From Microglena sp. YARC (Eukaryota; Chlorophyta; Chlorophyceae; Chlamydomonadales; Chlamydomonadaceae): a stretch of DNA of 64,000 nt. A program made the position numbers and the translations under genes. The DNA is taken from the NCBI GenBank assembly GCA_022414725.1, contig CM039466.1, forward strand, positions 34,608,506 to 34,672,505. Reading direction: 5' to 3'. How positions within the stretch are numbered: position 1 is the stretch's first letter; each line of letters begins with the position of its first letter. The notes beneath the pieces are model-generated. The model was not told the DNA's origin. It searched no databases and saw only the letters and a program-made list of their open reading frames with translations. Below, piece after piece: positions 56,350 to 64,000 of the stretch.

Positions 56350-56843
56350 TAGGGCTGTCAATACCGTACGGTATTTTCAATTACCGTACGATATATCGTG
56401 ATATACCGTACGGTATCGATACCGTACGGTATTTGTATACCCTTTTTGGGGGAAATCAGTATAAGACCAAGGGGATATAACAGGATACCGTTTACACGTC
56501 CATACACTTAAAATCAAGTCAAATGGACCAATACTGAGGGAGATAGAAAAACACGGTAATATCGTGGTCTATTACCGTACGATATATCGTGATATATCGT
56601 ACGGTATAAATTCCCTGACCCAGACACAGGTGCTTCTGACGAGAATCGAACCGCCGACCTGCCGAGTCGCAAGCCAAAGCGAAAGCCGATTTGGACCAAA
56701 CACGATATATATTACGGTAAACACGATATATCGTGTTTACCGTACGATGGATCCCAAAAATACCGTACGGTTTTTTACCGGACGATGTATCGTACGGTAC
56801 ACGGTAAAATAAATACCGGGCGGTATAAAGCTTGACAGCCCTA
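56350..56843. mobile_element. hAT-like palindromic MITE with TAGGGCTGTCAA termini
   Basis: This 494-bp element has perfect 12-bp terminal inverted repeats TAGGGCTGTCAA / TTGACAGCCCTA. The flanks share ATACTGT on each side, one base short of an 8-bp duplication. The interior is made of TACCGTACGGTA and GATATATCGTGATATA palindromes on both arms. A tRNA-T-arm-like GGCGGTTCGATTCTCG lies on the minus strand at about 56636-56655. No transposase is present. Confidence 0.8.
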
Positions 56844-57099
56844 ATACTGTATACGTTCATAGGTAACCAGTGGTACCTTCGCACGATCTTCCACTTCTGG
56901 ATTGTAAATTAGATAATGTAGAGGAATCATTTTGCTCTTAGATTGGGAAATCAGGTTCTGAAACTTTCTTCTTGAATTCTATAAGGCTTCGTCAGTACAT
57001 TCAAAAACCTCATAGATGATTGCTTAATTTTTCTGGCGAGGATTCTACGGGGGGAGGGGCTCAGGGGGGAGAGGAAGCTGGGATACTGTACTTCATCAG

Positions 57100-57300
57100 G
57101 CAAGAACCACAGTGTCTTATGGGGGCTACGCACAGCAGCTTCAAGGCAGCTCCTTCCCCCCGTTGTTGGGTCAAACCGGAAGCTACCTAGTGCGTCTGAA
57201 AGCCGACATGACGGGCATTCAACTGCAGCTGAAAGCTTTGGGCTTGACCCAGGGCTGGCGCATGGAGCTGACTGGAAGCTGCAATACGTAGCCCCAAAAG
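57100..57300. mobile_element. MITE, CACTGTTT-family relative
   Basis: Inverted ends CAGTGTCTTATGGGGGCTAC and GTAGCCCCAAAAGGAAACTCTG enclose CAGCTTCAAGGCAGCTCC, the family core AGCTACCTAGTGCGTCTGAA, and GGAGCTGACTGGAAGCTG. Only a poor 8-bp flank match (6/8) is seen. Confidence 0.65.
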
Positions 57301-57553
57301 GAAACTCTGGCAGCAACAGATATAGCAAGAATGCTGCTCGTTGTCTTCGTCGATCGCACCAGTATTCTGGCGACCGATGCCCATGCCCTCGAGTGTCAGA
57401 GCCCCGGAGGTAGGGGGGAACTGACCTCCGAGGCTCAGGCCCGAAGGCGATCAGGCCCAAGAACCGTCCTCTCGGCGGTGATTCGCCCAACATCGTTCCG
57501 TTGCATGGACCTGCCCCGAGCCTGGACTAGTACCTCATGTCCCGCATTTGATC

Positions 57554-57705
57554 ATACCTTTCTCGGCCTTTTGGCTAAGATCAAGTGTAGTATCTGTTCT
57601 GATCAGTATAATAGCTGATTCGAGTCTCATTGAGGCTCATGCTATTATTCTAATTTCTCGTGGGGGACCGATGCCTTGAAGCTTGCTTCGAGCTCAGTCA
57701 AGCAT
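57554..57705 (+). ncRNA. U2 spliceosomal snRNA
   Basis: It begins ATACCTTTCTCGGCCTTTTG, the near-invariant U2 5' end. The branch-point recognition sequence GTAGTA follows within AAGTGTAGTATCTGTTCT. Next come a stem IIa region (CTGATCAG...CTGATT), a stem IIb hairpin GAGTCTC-ATT-GAGGCTC, an Sm-like site in CTAATTTCTCG, and a stem IV hairpin around GAAGCTTGCTTC. U2 base-pairs with the intron branch site in the spliceosome. All landmarks are in order, so an intact gene is favoured over a pseudogene. The 3' end is approximate, and no upstream element was recognised. Confidence 0.88.
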
Positions 57706-57979
57706 GACACTGGCTTGGCACTACTGTCATTGTCGTGCACCCCGCCCCCATCAATCTACCAGTGAAATGTTCAGCGTCGTAAATTCATCTGTTGGGCTTC
57801 AACCGCGCCCTGTTCTGCCCACGGTTTATGTGAAGCCCCAACAACTGTGTATGATCCATTATTGTATGATGGGGTGGGATAACGTAACTGTTGACAAAAA
57901 TGCTTTTGTAATAACTGAATATGTTATTGCCAAAGAAAGGCGAGCAGACTCAAAGGCTGGAGCCATGTGACCAAGTTCA

Positions 57980-58330
57980 TCGTGTGGCAGCCAGCAACGC
58001 TGCTGTGCGGCCTGCGTCCTTGCCACCGTGCTACTCGTCGACATGCCTGTGCACAATGCACGCCCCTCCGTCCCCGACACGGCATGACCCCGACAAGTCA
58101 ATACTCAAATTGACAGCCGGCAAATATGCTCATTGGTTTTGCAGCCTGCAAACCTGCGTCCTTCCTACGTGCTACTCGTCGCCAGGCCTGTGCACTCCGT
58201 ATGCCCCCCGTCCCTGACACGGCATGAGCCCGACAAGACAATATTCAAATTGACAGCCGAAAAAATTGTTCCTAGGTTTCACAGCCTGCGCACCTACCTG
58301 CGTCCTAGCGCAAGTTTTCCCTTTTTTCAC
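57980..58330. repeat. ~150-bp tandem duplication
   Basis: Two copies carry CCTGCGTCCTT...GTGCTACTCGTCG, then GACACGGCATGA, CCCGACAAG and AATTGACAGCCG; a third short piece is at 58280-58310. Confidence 0.75.
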
Positions 58331-58343
58331 ACCACACTTTAGA

Positions 58344-58605
58344 TTGGATTGGATTGTGACATTTGTCTTCAGCCAACTCTGGGCTGCTCAGTGTTTTCTT
58401 TTTGAGGCACACATGAATCTGGTTTGAATCTCACGGTCTATCAGCCATGAGGCTCAGTGTTTGCGGGCAGAATAAACCTGGGTGGTATAAACCCTACCAC
58501 ACCACACTTTGCATCAGGTTGTTGCATGTTATGCAGCCAACTCTGGGCTGCTCATGATCAGTGATTAGAGTCTCCTTTTGAGGCACACTGGAATCTGGTT
58601 TGAAT
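58344..58605. repeat. Two copies of the CAGCCAACTCTGGGCTGCTC repeat
   Basis: Each copy has TGCAGCCAACTCTGGGCTGC or TTCAGCCAACTCTGGGCTGC, TTTTGAGGCACAC and GAATCTGGTTTGAAT. The spacing is about 163 bp. Confidence 0.75.
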
Positions 58606-59194
58606 GGCAAGGAAAACAATTTAAAAGGATTCTGACAAATATGTACCGGCAACTTGAGCCAACTTATGGAGTGCCCCAGATTCGAAAATTCGCGGACTAA
58701 AGTGGCGAAAAATGATTTCAGGCTATTGGGGGGATTTTCCTCCAAACCTACTATCTCCAAGGCTCCAACCTTTCAGACGCGAATGGTACAATGAGAAAGA
58801 GGCAGGGTATGAATATTGGAACACGCTGACAAGGCTGTTACGCCCTGAACGTTTTAACACCAAGACAGCCGCAGGGTGTGTAGGTTGCAACATGCTGACA
58901 AGGCTGGGGCGTCCCTGTTATCGTAGTCTAGAAGACTGGGGATAAGTAGAAGCTACTTCATGTCACATTGACATCTTTCAGTACGGAGCCCACAAGGGGG
59001 CTGGTTGGGAAGGGTAGCTACTTGGGCAGTACAGGGGTCCTGCCCCCTAGCAGTACACCCACACCTAGTCGTGCACCAGCACCTAGACGTGCTCCAACAG
59101 TCCCGAAGTGCATGACAATAAGACGCATTCAGACTACGCAGACTACTGCACCCTGACAAGGCTGTGAAGTCCTGAAGTTGCATTCACGACAAGT

Positions 59195-59425
59195 CCTATG
59201 CAGCGTCGCTTTGCAGCGTCGCAAGCGACGCGAAAAATTGGCGGAGTGCGTTGGCAACGGAACTACAGATGGCAACGATAGAGCTGACCGAAGCCAGTTA
59301 GCCAGACAGTTGGCTGACGTGTCAGGCTTCAATTTTTCGGTCGGTCGGTCGGTCGCACAAACGGACAAACGGACGGGGTAACCCTGGGGGCTCCCGCCAT
59401 CCAGAAGGGGGGGCTCCGCCAAAAA
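59195..59425 (+). mobile_element. GGCGGAG/GGGGGCTCC element
   Basis: Fullest copy: GCAGCGTCGCTTTGCAGCGT, GCAAGCGACGCG, GGCGGAG, TGGCAACGATAGAGCTGAC, GGCTGACGTGTCAGG, (GGTC)n, ACGGACAAACGGAC, GGGGGCTCCCGCC and GGGGGGGCTCCGCC. Confidence 0.7.
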
Positions 59426-59874
59426 CAAATTGAGTGCGTGCAGAGTACTGCACGCTGACAAGTCTGTGATTTCTGAAGTCGCGTGTTCTTCAGAGCGAGG
59501 TAACGAGGAAGGCAAGAGCCTGCGCATGAGACTGAGCCCTCTGCCCCTGGGACCTGTGCCTTGTCCCCTGCAACTACCTCGGACAATGGCTTGCTTCATG
59601 ATCACAATCTCCCAGAACACATGGTACCACTGAGTATCTCAGAGCAGGGCTTACTTCAGAATTGCATCATGGGTTTTTTTCAGGTGCGATTCAGCGGAAA
59701 GTGCGATCACAAGATTTAACACTTTCTGGCTTGTGCGATTGCAGCTTGTTTTTGGCCCTATCAAATCGCACCACAAACCGCTCGTTTAACGACCCTGGCC
59801 TTGGTGGAATCGCTCTGAGCATCGCTAGTTTTGCACCAGCTACCCCCTGTCATCCCGATTGCAATAAAAGGTGA

Positions 59875-60650
59875 GCCAAGGACCAGTTAGGGATTGTGTA
59901 GGATAGGGTGAGGGGGAATGGTTGGGAAGGTAGAATGAAACTTGTGGAGACAACCAAGCTTGTCTAATGGGCAGAGAAGAAGGATGGGGTGAGGGCAAAC
60001 GGTTGGGAAGGTGTGACGAAGGGTGTGTTGGAGGCATCCAACTCTGTGTGTAGGCCTACAAGAAGAGTAAGGGGACGCAGAATATACCAGATGGGTCAGT
60101 GCAGCTTGATGTACAGTGAGCCAAGGACCAGCTAGGGATTGTATTCTCCCATTGATATACAGTGAGCCAAGGACCAGCTAGGGATTGTATTCTCCCATTG
60201 ATATACAGTGAGCCAAGGACCAGCTAGGGATTGTATTCTCCCATTCATATACAGTGAGCCAAGGACCAGCTAGGGATTGTATTCTCCCATTCATATACAG
60301 TGAGCCAAGGACTAGCTAGGGATTGTATTCTCCCATTCATATACAGTGAGCCAAGGACCAGCTAGGGATTGTATTCTCCCATTGATATACAGTGAGCCAA
60401 GGACCAGCTAGGGATTGTATTCTCCCATTCATATACAGTGAGCCAAGGACCAGCTAGGGATTGTATTCTCCCATTCATATACAGTGAGCCAAGGACCAGC
60501 TAGGGATTGTATTATCCCATTCATATACAGTGAGCCAAGGACCAGCTAGGGATTGTATTCTCCCATTCATATACAGTGAGCCAAGGACCAGCTAGGGATT
60601 GTATTCTCCCATTCATATACAGTGAGCCAAGGACCAGCTAGAAATTGTAT
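59875..60650 (+). repeat. Donor-like 46-bp array with exon-11-type module
   Basis: AAAAG followed by GTGAGCCAAGGACCAGTTAGG (59871) is followed by a copy of the exon 11 donor module (59895-60045). Then about 12 units of ATACAGTGAGCCAAGGACCA-GCTAGGGATTGTATTCTCCC run from 60108. The seed looks like a splice donor, but no upstream exon is recognised. Confidence 0.85.
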
Positions 60651-60754
60651 TATCCCAGAACGCATGTTGCATGGAGTGGAGTTGCAATGTGTTATAACAT
60701 ACATTGTTGCGAGTATTTGTTAACATCACATTGTTTATAAGTATTGTTAACGTA

Positions 60755-60940
60755 CATTGGTGTGATGGAATGTGTTGGCAACGGAACGAAAGGTGGCAAC
60801 GATGGAGCTGACTGAAGCTAGTTAGTTACGCGACCGTTGCCTGACGTGTCAGGTTTCAATTTTTTTTCGGTCGGACAAACGGACAAATGGGTAAACATGG
60901 GGGCTCCCGCCCCCTTGAAGAGGGGGCTCCGCCAAAAATA
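60755..60940 (+). mobile_element. GGCGGAG/GGGGGCTCC element, short copy
   Basis: It holds GGTGGCAACGATGGAGCTGA, GCCTGACGTGTCAGG, ACGGACAAATGGGTAA and the hairpin GGGGGCTCCCGCCCCC...GGGGGCTCCGCC. TAAGTATTGT flanks it on both sides (about 60737 and 60941), a possible target duplication. Confidence 0.6.
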
Positions 60941-61049
60941 AGTATTGTAAACATCGAGATTTGTAAATGTTAATATCCAAGCATCCCTTACATACCCTGA
61001 AGCCACTTATTACCATGGCTGTATTTTATGGAGGGGCTAACCATTTTGA

Positions 61050-61475
61050 TGGATCATCGTTATTACTTTGTTGTATTATACTATTTTGCAGTATTATATT
61101 ACTTTGTTGTATTACATTACTTTGTTGTGTTATATTATTTTGCAGTATTATATTACTTTGTTGTGTTACATTACTTTGTTGTGTTATATTATTTTGCAGT
61201 ATTATATTACTTTGTTATATTACATTACTTTTTTGTGTTACATTATTTTGCAGTGTTAGATTACTTTGTTAGATAACATTACTTTGTTGTGTTACATTAT
61301 TTTGCAGTATTATATTACATTGTTGTATTACATTACTTTGTTGTGTTATATTATTTTGCAGTATTAGATTACTTTGTTAGATTACATAACTTTGTTGTAT
61401 TATATAGATAATCGCTATTACTTAGTTGTATTATCTTACTTTGTTGTCTTAAATAGATCATCACTATTAATTAAT
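61050..61475. repeat. AT-rich array (TATTACTTTGTTGTRTTA)
   Basis: Degenerate units of ~18 bp are grouped into ~53-bp blocks ending ATATTATTTTGCAGT. Repetitive FVVLYY-type open frames are artefacts. Confidence 0.85.
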
Positions 61476-61619
61476 TGTATTATAGAGAAGGATGAACCGC
61501 TTTGAGAGATCAGTGTGGTTACTTGTTTGCACCGTATATGATATATTACTGACGGTGTTTACTTTGTTGTGCTTGGTTGCTCATAGCGCTTGTGCTGCCA
61601 TGGCATTTGTACCATTCAC

Positions 61620-61684
61620 ACACATGCACACACGCGCACACACACACACACACAAACACAAACACAAACACACACACACACACA

Positions 61685-61777
<93 letters not shown>

Positions 61778-62540
61778 CACACACACACACACACACATAT
61801 ACACATGAACACCAGCCACACACCGTTGTGCTGCCGTGGCGTTTGTACCATTCACACACACATGCACACACAGCCAAACACACATGAACACCAGCCTTAT
61901 GATGGGCCGCACAAATACAGTAACACACACATGTGCATCACTCATACACGCACACACTTGCCCACACGCTCACCCACCTGCCTACAGCCACACACACATG
62001 TGCGCCTCTCGTACACACACACACTTACCCACGCACGCACACCCGTCTACAGCCACACACACACACATGTGCATCAGCCTTATGATGGGCCGTACACATA
62101 CAGTAACACACACATGTGTATCAATCACACATACACAAACTTAACCCTGCGCTCACCCACCCGTCTACAGTCGCACACACATGTACATGAGCGGTACAAT
62201 GGGCCGTGCACGCACAATATAAAACACATGTGCACCAACTTGGTCACGTGCCATGTACATCAGCGGTACAATGGGCCGTGCACGCACAATACATAACACA
62301 TGTGCACCAACTTGGTCACGTGCCATGTACATCAGCAGTACAATGGGCCGTGCACACACAATACACAACACATGTGCACCGACTTGGTCATGTGCCATGC
62401 AATCAAAGTTGCATAAACACAATCACACACACATGTACATCAGCGGTACAATTGAACCTGCACGCACAATACAAAACACTTGTGCACCGACTCGGTCATG
62501 TGCCATGCAATCAAAGTTGCACAAACACAATCACACACAG
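61620..62540. repeat. (CA)n microsatellite and 72-bp array
   Basis: 61620-62160 is a long CA repeat with GCACACAC and CATGTGCATCA variants. From 62181 units of 72 bp (ATGTACATCAGCGGTACAAT-GGGCCGTGCACGCACAAT) start at 62181, 62253, 62325 and 62433 (last spacing 108). It ends in CACACACAG, a plausible acceptor for the exon at 62541. Confidence 0.85.
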
Positions 62541-63242
62541 GATCAAGGTAGTCGAGCTGGGGCCCAGGGCGGTGGCCAAAGGTCACACACACAGGGTGGG
62601 GCCTTGACTCCACGTGATGCTCCTTGTGCTGCAAGTGAGGGGCCTAGGGAGGGTGAACCTCCGGCGGACACCTTCATGGAGGAAGGTATAGACCAAGAGG
62701 GTGGTCAAGGCAGTGGTGCTGGGGCTCAGGACGGAGGCCAAGAAACCCACACACAGGGTGGGGCTTTGCCTCCATGTACTGCTGCTGGTGCTGCATGTGA
62801 GGGGCCCAGGGAGGGTGGCTGCAAGATGTCTTACAGAGATGAAGTGATGGCCTTCATGTATGAGGAGCTCTGGCCAGATGAGCACCATTTGGACGAGGAG
62901 TTCCACATGAGTGACGAGCTAAGGCAGAAGGGCCTCTATACCAAGGGTACCTCTGAGAACACTATCTACGATATGCACAAGGAAGACCAACTGCTGATGA
63001 GGGTGAAGGGGAGGAGAGGGTTTTCCAAGTTTGTCAAACCTCGACCTGAACACGGCTCCCCTGAGTTCATCAGAGTGTTTGGTGAGTTCAAATGCGCTGA
63101 GCACAAGCTCCACAGATATAGGCGGTGCATTTCCGCAACCATAAATGATCGGGGGGAAGAGCTTATACACCCTTTCTCCTACTATTTTGTAGGAGTGGCA
63201 ACGCCATTCAAACTGAATCCTCGATGTTGCTGGTTTGTGTAA
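62541..63242 (+). CDS. Hypothetical protein, probable 3'-terminal exon (partial)
   Basis: This 233-codon frame ends with TAA at 63240-63242 and is preceded by ...TCACACACAG, a likely acceptor, so upstream exons are expected but not identified. The first ~94 residues are two imperfect copies of a 54-codon unit (162-bp spacing), rich in glycine, alanine, glutamine and proline, with THTQGGAL and CEGPREG or SEGPREG. The last ~138 residues are non-repetitive and charged: MSYRDEVMAFMYEELWPDEH near residue 96, then a basic stretch RVKGRRGFSKFVKPRP and a C-terminal YYFVGVATPFKLNPRCCWFV. No known domain is recognised and no function is proposed. The frame is also open upstream through CA repeats and the 72-bp array, which is not taken as coding. 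It could be a fragment of a mobile-element protein. Confidence 0.45.
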   Translation, partial: DQGSRAGAQGGGQRSHTQGGALTPRDAPCAASEGPREGEPPADTFMEEGIDQEGGQGSGAGAQDGGQETHTQGGALPPCTAAGAACEGPREGGCKMSYRDEVMAFMYEELWPDEHHLDEEFHMSDELRQKGLYTKGTSENTIYDMHKEDQLLMRVKGRRGFSKFVKPRPEHGSPEFIRVFGEFKCAEHKLHRYRRCISATINDRGEELIHPFSYYFVGVATPFKLNPRCCWFV

Positions 63243-63347
63243 GGAGACACCCCTCCTTGGGTGAAAATCCGTTCACAACTAAAAAACAACTATTCATAAT
63301 GAACGTTGAGGACTTTGCAGGAGATACAGAATCATCATCATCTGCAT

Positions 63348-63542
63348 CAGGGTAATTCAAAGCGCGCGCTTTTGCGCTTTTGAGCGCTGACTTTTTGACC
63401 CCCTCTGCGCTTTAAGCGCAGTTTTTTGCAACCCCTTGTGGGCGCTGCAAGCATTTTTTGCGCTTTTTGCACTACAAAGCGCAGTTTTTTTGTTTTCAAG
63501 TGCGCTAAAGCGCTGGCCAATTTGGACATTTGAAGTACCCTG
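63348..63542. mobile_element. hAT-like MITE, complete, CAGGGTAATTCAAA termini
   Basis: This 195-bp element is flanked by a perfect 8-bp duplication ATCTGCAT (63340-63347 and 63543-63550). Termini are CAGGGTAATTCAAA and TTTGAAGTACCCTG. The interior is an unusual series of GCGCTTT/AAAGCGC inverted words (GCGCGCGCTTTTGCGC, CTTTAAGCGCAG). A truncated copy is at 17202-17285. Confidence 0.92.
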
Positions 63543-63594
63543 ATCTGCATCCCCCAAACTCTAGCAGGTTCAACAAGGACCAAACACGTTTACC

Positions 63595-64000
63595 GAGGCG
63601 CACAGCTCATCTAGTATGCCACTGCTGCATCATGGCATTGAAGTACAACTAGCATGCCAGTACTGCACCATGGAGTTGAAGTCCATCTAGTATACCCCTA
63701 CTGCATCATGTCATTGAAGTACAACTAGCATGCCAGTAATGCATCATGTCATTGAAGTACATCGTGAAGTAATCCTTAGCTGCTACCTGTCCACCATGTA
63801 CTCTAGGCTATATTGTACCGCCAGCTCTTCTACCTGTACAACAACACAAAGGGTTTGAAGCTCACCACTTGTGCCTGTGTGGTTTACTAATCACTGCTCT
63901 GATGTGTAACATGCAGGCACAAATTCTGGCATCTCTCCCCCAAGCAGGGGCGCTAGGGCACTGGATGCTGACATGCCCAGTGGTGGTAGGGCCATGCAGG
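63595..64000. other. ~50-bp repeats and unresolved window end
   Basis: 63600-63770 has four degenerate units containing GCATCATGGCATTGAAGTAC and AACTAGCATGCCAGTA. The last ~90 bases after AACATGCAG (63917) stay open in two forward frames to the window edge and might begin another exon, but nothing identifies it. Confidence 0.45.

Noticed and set aside
61492..61887. Frames over the CA microsatellite, both strands
   Set aside because: Threonine-histidine or valine-cysteine alternation is plain dinucleotide-repeat translation.
62206..62540. Upstream extension of the hypothetical terminal exon
   Set aside because: It lies in CA repeats and the 72-bp array, which behave like the intronic arrays elsewhere; the CACACACAG before 62541 is a better exon start.

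Overview
This is nuclear DNA of a eukaryote, most likely a green-lineage alga. The signs are two spliceosomal multi-exon genes with plant-type products, GT-AG introns, short telomere-like CCCTAAA runs, a U2 snRNA gene and a fragment of nuclear 28S rDNA. The species cannot be named from the sequence. Well under a tenth of the window codes for protein. The rest is tandem arrays, microsatellites, long G/C homopolymers and small dispersed repeats. Long open frames inside the arrays exist because repeat units are multiples of 3 bp or lack stops, and they are not annotated as genes.

Layout. 1-2450 is a ~187-bp satellite. 2640-4855 holds short-period arrays and rDNA-spacer-like sequence. 4858-5362 is the 3' end of a 28S rRNA gene (minus strand), cut off at its 5' side. 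7715-11277 is a three-exon gene for a 400-aa 3'(2'),5'-bisphosphate nucleotidase (HAL2/SAL1 family). 11.3-24.7 kb is gene-poor and carries many miniature inverted-repeat elements, several with exact 8-bp target-site duplications (hAT-like). 24762-51991 is one 27.2-kb gene with 12 exons and a 719-aa product: an extended-synaptotagmin/plant SYT-type membrane-contact-site protein (N-terminal membrane anchor, SMP domain, two C2 domains). 52.0-62.5 kb is again repeat-rich and includes a U2 snRNA gene at about 57554. 62541-63242 is a probable terminal exon of an unrecognised gene.

The most striking feature is how the introns are built. In the synaptotagmin-like gene nearly every large intron contains a tandem array whose unit is a copy of the adjoining exon edge together with its splice site. 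Donor arrays follow exons 3, 4, 5, 9 and 11. Acceptor arrays precede exons 2, 3, 4, 8, 9 and 12, the last with about 25 decoy copies before the real exon. The bisphosphate nucleotidase gene shows the same thing at its exon 2 donor. All 11 introns of the large gene are phase 0 and all 12 exons are multiples of three. One extra copy of the end of exon 3 differs from it only at synonymous sites. Together this suggests introns grow here by repeated duplication of exon-intron junctions, giving reservoirs of decoy or alternative splice sites.

A second theme is a set of unrelated non-autonomous DNA transposon families (156-494 bp). Eight copies from five families have 8-bp target-site duplications (seven perfect, one 7/8), with no transposase gene in the window.
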